This document shows positions 10,122 to 21,116 of a stretch of DNA of 64,000 nucleotides, in pieces. The notes beneath the pieces are model-generated. The model was given only the letters and a program-made list of their open reading frames with translations, searched no databases and had not been told where the DNA came from. The stretch's first letter is position 1, and each line of letters opens with the position of its first letter. The stretch spans positions 73,824,676 through 73,888,675 of the forward strand of contig CM043969.1 in assembly GCA_014529385.2 (NCBI GenBank). The letters are read 5' to 3'. The position numbers and the translations under genes are program-made. Source of the DNA: Adiantum capillus-veneris. Taxonomy: Eukaryota; Streptophyta; Polypodiopsida; Polypodiales; Pteridaceae.

Positions 10122-12110
10122 AGTCGATCCTTAGGTGGTGAGTGACCTAGTTGTACGAAAAATCCTTCCAAATATTTTGACACCAATTTTGTTTACACTT
10201 AGATAGTAATGTAGCTAGACATAGGTTTAGTGCTTGATAGAGACTGGAGTGTAGGACTAGCCAGTGCTACTCCTCATGAGCAAAGAAAGTTGTGAGTGAA
10301 GTACTAAAAAGTATTTTATTCTTTGATTTTCCCATGCTTGAAAAGGGTTCTTTCACCATACATTTTGTTGTCATTTTTGTATTGTTAAACTCATTTATGT
10401 TTGTTCACATACTTCAGTTATAGGAGTAGGTTAAGTAACAAATTCCACCATCAATTGGGGCCAAAAGAATCAGGGTACAAAATATTCCAAAACCTTATTT
10501 TGGTCTTGAAGACCATAACTTTGAAAAGTTGTAAATTTGATGTGGTCAAATATTCAAAGTTGAACTAAAACTCAACAAAACCTAGAAAAAGGGGATATAC
10601 AAGCTTGCAGGAGACAAACTGAGTAGATTTCTCCCAGTTTGCTTGCTCAACATGGATCGCAATCCATGTTGAGCAAGCAACATGGATCGCAATCCATGTA
10701 CCTTTTATGCCAAAATGAGTAGAAACTGTCTCCATTGCTTTGAACTGACTCTCAAACACCAGAATCTAGAGTTTGGTAAAAAATGGGGTGCTAAAGATCA
10801 TCCAAATCAAGAAATTGGGCTAAGTTGAACAAAATCATAAAAATTGAGAAAAATTGGGAAAATTGAACTTTTATTTGTCCAAATTCAAAAAGAGGTGAGA
10901 ACTCGGTTCAACTAAAGGCAAGGAGCCAGCAGGAAGAAAATTCATGACTAGATGCTACCAAACATGGATCGCGATCCATGTACTTGGTTGACATTTGTAC
11001 AGGATAATGATCATTACACTCTTGAGAACTAAGGAAACAACTTTTCCAAAAGGATCCACAACAAAAAAGTGTAAAAACTTGATCAAAACACCAAAAAACA
11101 GCTGTTGATAAAAAATCACAAAGCAGGTCTACAAAAAATCTTGCTTTTGGCCTGAAAAACATGGGTCAAATCCAAAAAGATTTGGGGAAAAATATCATCA
11201 TACCCACTATTACAAATTCACCAAATCTCATGCCAAAATGATGTCAAAAATGGATCAAAATCCATGTACCTTCTGGGGATTTTGAGCTGATATTTGACAC
11301 GTGAACAAGTGATAATATTTAAAGTACTTTTCCCTAAATTACCATTGCTAAAAAAGTTCAAAAAGTGGTTCAAAAGGGCATAAAAAAGCTCCAGGTGTGG
11401 AAATCACTAGAACAGACCCGAGGATTGACTTTTGGTTGACCTAAAAAAGTCCAAATTCTATAAGAATCCTAAGGCTGACATTAGGGAGCCAAAAGGAAGC
11501 TTTGTGCTAGGTTTCAACCTAATATGCCAACTAGGTACATGGATCGCGATCCATGTTCCTTCGACACAGATTGATACAAAACTTGCACCATATCTAGGGG
11601 AAAATCCCAGGGACTCTAGTGATCACTTCAAAACTGAATTGGGATATCCAAAATTAAGCCAAAAGCCTAGAACTGTCAAGCATTCTAAGCAAGTGCCAAA
11701 ATTTGACCTTATTTTAAATCCAAAAATCCATTTTCAAAACTTCTAGTGCCAAATGACCTACTAATCATGCTGATTTTGTTGGTACCAAGAAAAGTCAGTA
11801 TGGCCTCCAAACATGGATCGCAATCCATGTTCCTCTGAGTCAAATTAAGAGCAAAATTTTACCAAAGAGAGAGATAGTCCCCAGGACCCTAGTGGCTTTT
11901 TCAAAATTGAAATTAAACATGAATTATTGATGTTGTGAGCATAATTGTGGAATACTGAAGTATCTGAATAAATTTTGTCGATTGAAAGCTTGAACTAACG
12001 GGAGCGGTTGTAAACTCATAGCCATCAAGCATTTTTTGACAGGTTGTAAGTGCTAGAAAGTACGACCCAACAAGTAAGACCAAATTGGGGAATTTAAGTT
12101 AGCCAATGAG
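10122..12110 (+). other. Non-coding leader of element A
   Basis: This is a long AT-rich leader between primer site and gag. It contains no convincing reading frame; its notable content is the palindrome-centred repeat listed separately. The end of the leader (about 12020-12180, with TTTTTGACAGGTTG, ATGAGGTAAC and TGTACCAGAATAGGAA) is shared with the inverted copy at 60050-60230. Confidence 0.7.
10641..11830. repeat. ~285-bp tandem units, each centred on a 20-bp palindrome (element A)
   Basis: The palindrome ACATGGATCGCGATCCATGT, or a near match, lies at 10650-10669, 10680-10699, 10962-10981, 11248-11267 (weak), 11537-11556 and 11811-11830. From the second site on, spacings are 282, 286, 289 and 274 bp. 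The sequence between is much more diverged, although the last two units share recognisable flanks (AGGGACTCTAGTG versus AGGACCCTAGTGG). The first site is nested in a 38-bp near-perfect palindrome (10641-10678, arms starting GCTTGCTCAACATGGAT). In RNA each site would fold as a short hairpin or pair with another copy. Confidence 0.9.
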
Positions 12111-12120
12111 GTAACAAGGT

Positions 12121-13890
12121 TTGGATTTTGTAACATTGATTCTTAATGTATTTGCGATTAGGATCTTGTACCAGAATAGGAATCCTAGCGTCATAGACCA
12201 AGTGAGCAATCACTCAACTGAAGGTAGCATGAATCAAAGACCACTGCATCCTCTAGAAGCTATTGTAGAGGAAAGTTTTTTTGATACCTCATCAGAAATG
12301 ATTGAGGAATCCAACAAGGTGAATCCTAAGGAAGGAACTTCCATGGGGGCAGGCTCTTCACAACCTGCATCTGACGTAAAATTTTTGTATACAAAGTTTC
12401 AATTTGAGAATGTGCTTAAAGCCAAAATCTTTAAGGATGGAATGGACTGCTTCGGTGTTAAGTTGGAAAACAAACCAAGCAAGTTCAAGGACCTTGTAGA
12501 TGTGGACTATGACGGAGACAGATAATTTGACCGAGAGGGGATCATGTACCTAGTTGTTCACAACCCTTTTATTGTGGACAAATGGGGATTGAATGGCACC
12601 AATGAAAAGGTAGATGAGTTGGTAGATGAACCACCCAAAATGTACAAACAAAATGATGTGCTTAGGTGCACTAACGAGACAGAGCGGCTTAATACAGACA
12701 ACACTTACATAGGGCTATATAAATTCAATAGTGGAAAACACACACTCTATTATAGATGCGATGAAGCCCACATCAAGGAGCTGACTGATCGGAAAAAACT
12801 ATACATTTTTACATACACAAAGGGGAGAAGTATCCAAGTGGTCATAATGGATAAGCATGGCCAAAAATACTCTCCTATGGACCGTAAGGAGCTAGAGCAA
12901 TATACATAATTTGGTGGACCACTCCATCAATCCTATGTAAATTCAGAGGAAGTTAAAACCATGACTACTCAAACGAGACCAAAAACTGGGTATGTAAGTC
13001 CAGTAAGAACCACAATAGAAAATTAATTTGGGCACCAACGATTCCCAAACACAGGTTCCATGAGATCAACATGGTATAGGGCTTCTATGAACACACACAG
13101 GAGTAGTGTAGCACCTGATTTGACTTACACAACTAGAATCCCTCCAACTATTATACGAGATCAAACATAACAACCTAATGAATGTATGGCGGAGAGGATA
13201 TCAATTTTAGTGCCCAGGGGAGAATATGAAGCTAGAGAGAACGCATCAGGACCAAGGATGATTAGGATAGTTGCGGAGTCTAGACGCATGCAACCGTCTC
13301 AAGCGGCAAAGTGTGTACCCAAAAATTATAGTGGATTGGGAGATCCGTATGCTCATTTATCTATCTTCAAACAAGTGTTGAGGATTGAACAGGTAGCCGA
13401 TTTTCATATTCAATATAAAGGATTTGGATTGACCCTAGAAGGAACGGCCTTGACATGGTTCCAACCGCTAAACAACTGGTAATTTCCAACTATCGAGCAA
13501 CTTCTTTAAGAATTTTTTGAGGAATTCTCAAAGAGAGGAATTAAGCATAATATTCTCCCAAATCTATGCATTTAGACAAAGGAGAAGAAAAAGATGAAGG
13601 AAGCCTCACTTTGATTTAAGCAATACATAGAAATATGTCCTACTAGAGAACTACCTCAGGCTGAGAGACTGTCGGTCATTTTCATAGAAGGATTGTGAAA
13701 TGAAACTCTCACAAACGACTTGCACTTAAAGGCATGTGTTACTTTTGAACAAGTCACAAAAGAGGCGTTGTATTTGGTAGACAATTATAAGGCTGTTAAT
13801 TGAGTCAACGTCAGTTAACAGAAGCTGCTAAATACCAAAGACGTACGGATGCACATCAAGGATGAATCCAAAGAAGCAGTAAAGATTGGA
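12121..13890 (+). pseudogene. gag: Gag of element A: one unshifted frame with eleven stops
   Basis: The frame starting at 12121 stays in register to about 13890, roughly 590 codons. It includes a retrotransposon gag core: GDPYAHLSIFKQVLRIEQV and then LEGTALTWFQPL (about 13340-13470). Stops are TAA at 12523, 12907, 13024, 13168, 13480, 13507 and 13816, TAG at 13573, and TGA at 13612, 13696 and 13801. Four of the TAAs are followed by TTT and would read Gln-Phe if C replaced T. There is no indel. Gag would form the particle shell; no zinc knuckle or pol follows, since another LTR begins at about 13.9 kb. The N-terminal part (12544-12909) has no domain I know. Confidence 0.8.
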
Positions 13891-13894
13891 GTTA

Positions 13895-14712
13895 CACATT
13901 TTGTACGTTTTTCCAAAATGGTCACGTATTGTAAATTCTCGATTTGTTTCAAGCCATTGTAATATTTTAATGTGGTACAGGCTCAATGGGAGTTCCAAGT
14001 TGTAAAGAATAGGTTAGTTAGTGTGCTTAGATTGCAGATTCAGTAAGTGGTGGAGCCCTAAAGGCCTTGGGCGCCCGGACATTGTATATTTTTACCCTAG
14101 GTACATAAGGCAGTGTATAAAAAAAATTAGGGTTCTCAAGCTCATTGTTGAGAGCACTCTTTGGTGAGAACTCTTGAGGTGTGTGGTTATGGAGTCCTTG
14201 AGCTTCTCCTTGCTCATAAGACTTGATTAACACTAATGAATGATTCATTCTCTTTCACTATGCCTCTCTCATGCGTCTTATGATTGCCTATGATGCTTAG
14301 ATTAGCTAGATCGTAACTAATTAGTGGTTAATCCCTCTCTAATCTTGTGTGATTATCCTCTTTTTCTTGTGTGCATGTAGGTTTGATTGGAGTGTGGTGC
14401 TCGATAGATCTATGTGTGTGTGCTTGCGATTAGTGTGTTGCATTATAGGATTAATGTTGTGTGCATTTTGCAATCATAGTGTGTGTGATTGGGTTGATTA
14501 GAGGTGAAGAGAAGTGGATATGGAGATTTCCCTTCATTGTGGCTTAGCTCCTCCATAGACCGAGAAGCTCACCTCGTAGAGTTAACCATTTTTTTTGCCA
14601 CGATTAGCTCACTAACCGTGTGAGTGTTTCCATGCCCTAGCCGGGTAGCTCATCCCTCCGTATTGACAATTTTGTTGGTTATATGAGCTATTGCAATGAT
14701 GAATCCCCAACA
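13895..14712 (+). mobile_element. LTR of Ty3-type element B
   Basis: The right edge is well placed: it ends CCCCAACA, then two T's, then a primer site at 14715. A TATA box (TATAAAAAAA, 14115-14124) followed by TTAGGGTTCTC marks the probable U3/R start site. The left edge is approximate. No matching 3' LTR was found. Confidence 0.6.
14115..14124 (+). promoter_or_regulatory. TATA box of the element B LTR
   Basis: TATAAAAAAA is followed about 6 bp later by TAGGGTTCTC, a layout usual for LTR promoters of plant Ty3 elements. It lies in the middle of the inferred LTR, about 590 bp upstream of the primer site. Confidence 0.5.
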
Positions 14713-14714
14713 TT

Positions 14715-14732
14715 TGGCGCCGCTGTTGAGGA
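14715..14732 (+). other. Primer binding site of element B, tRNA-Asp type
   Basis: TGGCGCCGCTGTTGAGGA matches the tRNA-Asp complement well in its first ten bases and then decays. It sits 2 bp after the LTR end. Confidence 0.7.
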
Positions 14733-15555
14733 CGATGGCCTACGCTAGTGTAATTGTGGCATAATCGAATGCGTTCCCTCACTAATTTCACTACTAGTTT
14801 CTATGTGTGTTTATGTTTTTTTGGATTTTGGATGTGTGTGCATGAAGCAATGTGTTCATAATTCCCTAATGTGTCACTGTATCTTGCCGATTGTGTGTTT
14901 ACACACTCTAATTTCACACTAACCCCTTTCTAATTTGACTAATTTTTGCTAACTTACTAATTTGCTATGAAGGATTGGAGCATTCGACCATTCAATTGAT
15001 CTTCAATGGAAAGGTAATCAAGGTGGTATTCTCAACCTCGCTAGAATCTAAGGATTTGTAGAATTGTGTAGAGATCCCACCATGATGCATAATGTTGATG
15101 CAATGTAATGCTATACTATGTTGATGTTATGGATTGAAAATTTTGCGATTATTCATTTTCATGCCGTCGTAATGCCAACAATTTTAAGATTTGGTGGCAC
15201 ATGAATTTGATAAGTTTCAATTGCTAATTGGTGAATGTGTGTTGCTAATTGGGTGCCTAATTGAGTTAATTGCATGCTTGGATGGTCAATTCCAAGTGTG
15301 TGTGCATTCTAATTGAGTGTGTGTATGTCTAATTTTAGGTGTGTGTGCACTATTTTGCCCATGTTTGTGCATTAAAAAATCAATATGTGTGTAATGATTT
15401 TTCAATTATGATGATTGATTTGTGTTGTGCTAATGCCCAACTAATGATTTGTGTTGTGATCATGCCTAACTAATGATTTGTGAAGTCACATTGCAAATTC
15501 AACAAGTTTAACTCTTTTGTGTGCGCACCTAAAGATTGGTAAAAATTGCCAATCT

Positions 15556-15592
<37 letters not shown>

Positions 15593-16330
15593 GTGTTTAA
15601 TTTGCATGATTGATTCAATTTTTGATTGCATGATTGATGTGTGTAATGGTTGATTACTGCATTTTTGTGCTCAAAACAGGGATTTACACATTTTATTTGC
15701 GTCAATTTTTGACCTAATTTTGTCATTAATTTTGCCGGTTTAATTGCCTAGTCTTGATTTTATTGATAAAATTGTTTGGCAATTGAATTGATGTGATTTT
15801 GGAAATTTTATTTGGCTGCACAATTCCTCTATGTGTGGAGAATTTGTACAAAAATTTTGGATAATTTTTGCATTAATTTTTATTATTTCTATAAAAATTT
15901 GATATTTTGTGCGATGTTTACGAGCTATTTTATGTGTGCATATTTACGGAATCATTTTGTTTGCATTTGCGCCCTCTGTGCTCGAGTTTTGAGCGTTTTA
16001 CTATTTTCGGGGGTCGGGTTGATGATTGTGTCGTAAATTGCATTTTCGGTAAAAACTGCTTTTTTGAATGTGCTTTTGCATATTAGAAATACTCGGTTGT
16101 GAATGAAAATGATTTTCTAAGATTCCTAGAATTTTTCGAGAGTTTTTTGGACTTTTCTAGCAAATTTTGGGATTTTCTGGTGATTTTTTGGAGTTTCGGC
16201 TAATTTTCGGCCTAACTTTGGCAATTGTGGACATTTGAAAATAAAAAATTAATTAAAAACGGGTTTTGGGCTTTGATATCGTGCCTTGTGGTGCATAAAA
16301 TTTGTCGTCGGGTAGACCTTCACGTTCTCT
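14733..16330. other. Leader-like stretch after element B primer site, no gene
   Basis: The stretch is GT- and TTG-rich with many TGTGTG runs and a (TG)n tract at about 15560-15588. I find no gag or pol fragments. The sequence probably represents a long 5' leader or unrelated spacer. Confidence 0.4.
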
Positions 16331-16414
16331 TGGGACAATTTTCTACGACGTTAAAATAAATCTTTTTCTTTTCTGCCGACCGTTCCCTATTTCCCTCTCC
16401 GGGTGACCCCACCC

Positions 16415-16540
16415 CACGAGCTCTCTCTCTCTCTCTTAACTCTCTCTCTATCTCTAACTTTCTCTCTCTCATACTCTCTCTCTCTCTTAACTTTCTATCT
16501 CTCTCTTAGCTCTCTCTCTTAACTCTCTCTCCTCGTGGAG
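16415..16540. repeat. Interrupted (CT)n microsatellite
   Basis: CTCTCT runs are separated by TAACT and TATCT interruptions. A GC-rich stretch of about 200 bp (16550-16750) follows without a recognised feature. Confidence 0.85.
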
Positions 16541-16919
16541 TCGTGGCCACTTATTCTTCTGTCGTGTAGTCCCCCGCTTGCATAGCGCCCATCTCCTCTG
16601 CTGATTGCGCACCTGCCCGCCTGCCACATCACTGCTATCGCACGCAATGCCTCTGCGCCAGGCCGTATGCTCCCGCGAGCGATCAGCGCGGACCGCCAGA
16701 AGAGAAAGTACCGGTCAACTGCCGCCAGGTGGTGCAGACAGGTAAGCCGCCAGGTAATAGTTAAGGTTAGTGTAGGTTATTTAGGTTAGTTTAAGTAAAT
16801 TATTTCACAAAATAAAACGATATTAAAAAAGGATTTAAAAAATCACTAAAAAAATAATAAATAGAAAAAGAATAAAAAATCACAAAAAAGAAAAAAACTC
16901 ATTAAACATCAAAAAAGGA

Positions 16920-17750
16920 TTAATAAATTCATGACCTCTGTAATAGTTATGAGAGCCATACCCAGACTCGACCCTACTCATCTCCCTCAGTCCTCCATAC
17001 CGTTCCAGGGAATGACGTAGATCTATCTGCAGGTATCCCTCCCACTTGGGACCGACACTCAGACAAGACTCGGGTCTATCTCGAATGCCAACCCAAGGGG
17101 GTACATCCCTTCATTCAACAGTTCTATCCGCTTCTCATGATCAATCTATCCTTGATAGCTTTCCGCACCCAAAATCGTGGTCCTTAGTCTTGATTCTCTT
17201 GATCTTTAACTTGAGGATCTACTCTTGCTTTCTTGTTCTCCCTTGGTTCATGGCGATAATCCCTTTTTCTTGACAAGCAGGCACGGCAGTTATCACTTTC
17301 CCCTAAGAAGAGGGATCTTGCAATCCTACCTGGTCTCGCTCGTCCTCGATTACCCATTTTTATCCCACGTAGTCCTAGCATTTAACACAAAATTTTTAAA
17401 TCAACATCCGGCCATTTGACCCTCCGGATCCGCTCATCCACCGAACCATTTCATGAAAATCCCTCCTCGAGGTAGTACTTAACTACTACAAAATCAGGAA
17501 GACAATAGTCTATCAGACATCATGCAATCTGTTGCATACCCTCGTTCAGGGAAATTCATCTGGTTGTTCCCACCAGATCTTTATTTAGAAACTTTCAATT
17601 CATTTTCTTTTCTTTATCCGCTATAATTAGCTTGTAACTAGTTTTATTACTAATCATGCAACACATTTAGTTTCAACCAATTCATCTTGCCTCTCCATTC
17701 AGGTCAAGATAATCGGTTACAAGCCATCAAAATGGCAGCACCTTCACAAT
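16920..17750. repeat. Dispersed repeat X, copy 1 (homologous to 50.0-50.9 kb)
   Basis: Several blocks line up in the same order with 50060-50870: GAGAGCCATACC / GAGGGCCATGCC, ATGCCAACCCAAGGGGGT / ATGCCAACTCAAGGGGGT, AAGGTAGTACT or GAGGTAGTACT, TGTTGCATACCCT / ATTGCATACCCT, and TTGTTCCCACC / TCGTTCCCACC. No coding potential is seen. At 50 kb the copy lies upstream of an LTR with primer site, so this may be an LTR or 3' region of a Ty3-type family. Confidence 0.6.
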
Positions 17751-18764
17751 ATTTCCCAGAATTAAGTGTTTGGAAAGGGCTCATCAAGTAATTTAATCAT
17801 TCCTTCCAAAGCATTGAGAGATATAGCACCATCTGGTGACAGATGCACAGGATAGCCCCTATATTCCTAGCCTTTCCAGTTCCTTTTTAAGCAACCAAGT
17901 CGAACAAATTTTCTTAATTAAATTCACATCATCCTCCCTGAGTATAACCTTCTCATCCAACTATTGACATCACGCCATACCCGAATTATGGCTGATTTCG
18001 AATAAGATACCGCGGGTACTTCACCCGGCCGGGCAAAAAAATAAAACAAATCCATTCATCTCTTATCCCTCCGGGCATGAATGATCTAGGTATAACAACT
18101 TGATGGCTACGCTGTCCTAGCCGAAAAGGGCCATCTCCGACAAGTTCCCAAAGAGAATCCTCTCATTGGGCCGGCCTTTCAATCAAATTGACCCCAAGAA
18201 GATCCATCTTGGTTCTTGGTCATTTTCAGACAATCTTCAAAACTCATAGTTAAATCTATGGTTTGCAATGGGCTATCCCTATCACCTCTCGAGATTCCTT
18301 TTTAACTCTTAGTTGGTAATTTCCAAGTTCATTCATTTATCAACCTTAATTTCTACTTTCCTTAATTATCTACCAGCCAAGTTTATTTAGAAAATACAAG
18401 CGATTTTTTGCCATAGGCATTTGATAGTTAATGTCTCTTCGAAAATGCTAATTTTTTTAAGTTCAATCCCGTTTTGTCGATTCTTAGGTTTTTGCAATCC
18501 TTTGCCATCCATGGGGCATCTCCATAGAAGTTTGTAGAGTTTTCGGTTTAAACAACACAGAGATCAATTCCGCAGAGTTATCCCCTATCTCCCCCATCCA
18601 GTATTTGCAAACAAACTTGAAATTGAAAACTTAAAAAATACTCTTCAATACCAAAAATTGAACTACTTCTATTGAGCTTAGACAACTACTCTTTTCTTAT
18701 GGTACCTAGCTTTCCATTTTAGGAAGCTAGAAGGTCATCCTATAATTTGTGAGTTTTCGAGCTT
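17751..18764. other. No feature recognised
   Basis: About 1 kb of AT-rich sequence. I see no frame, terminal repeat or array. Confidence 0.4.
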
Positions 18765-19560
18765 TCCATTGAAGCTTAAACCTAAAATACAAGGTAGTCA
18801 CTAAAGCTTACACATAAGTGCAAAGTTACCATTAATGCTTAGCTTAAGAGAGCAAATCTACCTTTGAAGCTTAACTTTATGATGCATAGATACTCTTATC
18901 AATTGACGCTAATTGCAAGGTTTCCATTGAAGCTTAAACCTAAAAATACAACGTAGTCACAAAAGCTTACACCTAAGTACAAAGTTACCATTAAAGATTA
19001 GCTTACGAGAGCAAATCTACCTTTGAAGTTTAACTTTATGATGCATAGATACTCTTATCACTTGACCCTAATTGCAAGGTTTCCATTAAAGCTTAAACCC
19101 TAAAATACAAGGTAGTCACTAAAGCTTGCACCTAAGTGAAAAGTTACCATTAAAGCTTAGCTTATGAGTGCAAATATACATTTGAAACTTAACTTAATGA
19201 TGTATAGATACTCTTAGCACTTAACCTAATTGCGAGGTTTCCATTAAAGCTTAAACCTAAAAATGCAAGGTAGTCACTAAAGCTTAAACCTAAGTGCAAA
19301 GTTACCATTAAAGCTTAGCTTATGAGAGTAAATCTACCTTTGAAGCTTAACTTTATGATGCATAGATACTCTTATCACTTGACCCTAATTGCAAGGTTTC
19401 CATTAAAGCTTAAAACCTAAAAATACAAGTAGTCACTAAAGCTTACACCTAAGTGCAAAGTTACCATTAAAGCTTAGCTTACGAGAGGAAATCTACCTCT
19501 GAAGCTTAACTTTATGATGCATAGCTACCATTAATGCTTAACTTTAATTCCAAGGTGGTA
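18765..19560. repeat. 159-bp tandem repeat, five copies, built of four ~32-40 bp AAGCTT-headed sub-units
   Basis: The landmark GATGCATAGATACTC (with variants) lies at 18881, 19040, 19199, 19357 and 19516, spacings 159, 159, 158 and 159 bp. Each unit has four related sub-units that begin with or near AAGCTTA: one with CAAGGTAGTCACTA, one with AAGTTACCATTA, one with AAATCTACCTTTG, and one with the landmark. This is a nested (sub-repeat then higher-order) organisation. Divergence is a few per cent between copies. Confidence 0.95.
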
Positions 19561-20330
19561 AAGCTTAAACTTAAAATGATGTACATAAACCTTCCTAGTA
19601 ATTAAACACTTGGATTAATTAATCCTACTAGAAATGAAAATTATCTCCTCCAAACAAGAGGGAAGTGGGGTTGAAGTCCTTCTTGAAGAGATGTGAGGCT
19701 CAAGGAGGAAGGAAGGGATTTGTGGTGAAGAGGAAGGAGAGAGAAGCTTCTTCACAAAACCCTCAAGGGTTTGGCCTTCAAGAGAGGAAGAGAGTTGAGG
19801 ATTTGGCCTTCAAGAGAGGGGAAGAGCAAGAGCAAGGTTTAATGGAAACCTTGATTTACTTAAGCATAGTCTTGAGCATGGCAAGTATGCAAGTAGCTTA
19901 GCAATATATGTGTGTGTAAAAATACAAAGTAGAGGGGGTGTTTATATAAGAAATGGTGGGTGGAATTCTCTTCGCAATTCCTATTGGACCCCAAATTCTC
20001 TTCTCAAATGCTATTGGACCCCAATTCTCTTCTTAATTCCTATTGGACCCCAATTTTCTTCTTACTTCTTATCTCTTAACTTTATCTTTCAATCAAGTTA
20101 GTCCCTTTTTCTCCCAGTTCCCGATCTAGATCAGTTCCCACGCAGATCTTCACGAAGAAGTATAAAAATAATCTTAATCTTTTTGGAAAACTATAGGGAC
20201 GACGTAATTTCTTATCCAAAATATCATGGTCTTTTCATTCTGGAGTATAAGTCTCGTTGTCCGCATGACTTCTTTGTCCGTCTTGCCTTTTCTAAATTAT
20301 TTTCTAGGCTGAAAAAAGTTTTGAATGGCT
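19561..20330. other. Flank of the 159-bp array with a small ~35-bp minisatellite
   Basis: CTATTGGACCCCAA with neighbouring ATTCTCTTC occurs three times between 19960 and 20055. The purine-rich open frame at 19665-19901 is built from repeated AAGAGAGG phrases and I do not accept it as a gene. The rest shows nothing. Confidence 0.6.
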
Positions 20331-20879
20331 CTAGGGTTTAGGGAGGGACGTTACAATAGTATTGGGTTTTTGTGAGTTGGCATACTCACTCATCTCCTCA
20401 GATAGGCTAGCACAAACTTTTTTCATTTGTTTTGCAAAGTCTATCTTTTTGTAGATTGTGGCTTTGAAATGTAGCTCCCAAAACTTATCCACATACTTTT
20501 TGACAGACTCGCGTAGGGCCATCTTCAAGCTTTGCCAATCCATGAGTACTTTACCTTTGGCATTCGTTGGAAGGAATTTTTTTGTAATAGCAATCCTCAA
20601 AGCTTTCCAAGTCTTTGGAGATTCACCTTAACTATGTAGGCTTGACAGGCTGACTTTTGAAAATGAATAGAAACATATGGAGCTTTAAAAATTCCAAGAA
20701 TTCTTCATCTCCAAAAACCACATCAAATTGTTAGATAAAGGCAAACACTTTATCAATTTCTTTAAAGGTTCCATCATTTCAAGTTACGTGACCTCTTCCA
20801 TACTACATATTCCTTTGTTTACCCCTTCTATTCTCTCTCTTGGTTGGCAAGTCACATCCTCTAAGTAGGAAGATGGTGA
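20331..20879 (-). pseudogene. gag: Retrotransposon gag fragment, downstream part (minus strand)
   Basis: Minus-strand text gives gag-core words: KEIDKVFAF, DEEFLEFLKLHMF, then WQSLKMALRESVKKYVDKFWEL (in pieces) and a short C-terminal tail. That is the UBN2/retrotrans-gag style of copia or Ty3 gag. It is broken by stops and frameshifts upstream of 20600. The 20880 edge is the insertion point of the copia-type element below, and the rest of this gag lies beyond it at 26955-27307. Confidence 0.6.
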
Positions 20880-21098
20880 TGCGAGTGCACATGTGCGCGG
20901 ATGCATGAGTGCATGTGTGCAGGGAAGGGGAGGAGCATGAGACCAATGTGGGTGGAGCAACCTCTGGAAGTGACTCAAGTGAGTCAAGTGCTCCTTGTTC
21001 ATATATGTATAATGAATAAGGGCATGCACACATGTGGGTGGGCAGCCAGACATCGAATGTCTAGCTCGGGCAAAGGGCGTAGCACCTTTACCCCAACA
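20880..21098 (-). repeat. 3' LTR of the 6.1-kb copia-type element
   Basis: It starts TGCGAGTG and ends ACCCCAACA in plus-strand reading. It aligns to 26638-26954 but lacks that copy's ~86-bp internal duplication. The two LTRs differ at many positions, so the insertion is old. Confidence 0.75.
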
Positions 21099-21116
21099 AT
21101 CTCCCACTTAAAGGCG
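21099..21116 (-). other. Polypurine tract of the 6.1-kb element
   Basis: On the minus strand this reads CGCCTTTAAGTGGGAGAT directly before the LTR's TGTTGGGG. That is the usual PPT placement of copia elements. Confidence 0.65.

Noticed and set aside
12111..12161. Possible intron at the gag start (GAG|GTAAC ... GAT(T/C)AG|GA in both A and A')
   Set aside because: Length is only 51-53 bp, below the usual plant minimum, and it differs by a non-multiple of three between copies; conserved leader sequence explains it.
19665..19901. 78-codon Lys/Glu-rich frame
   Set aside because: Built on purine-rich duplicated text (TTGGCCTTCAAGAGAGG twice); no homology recognised.
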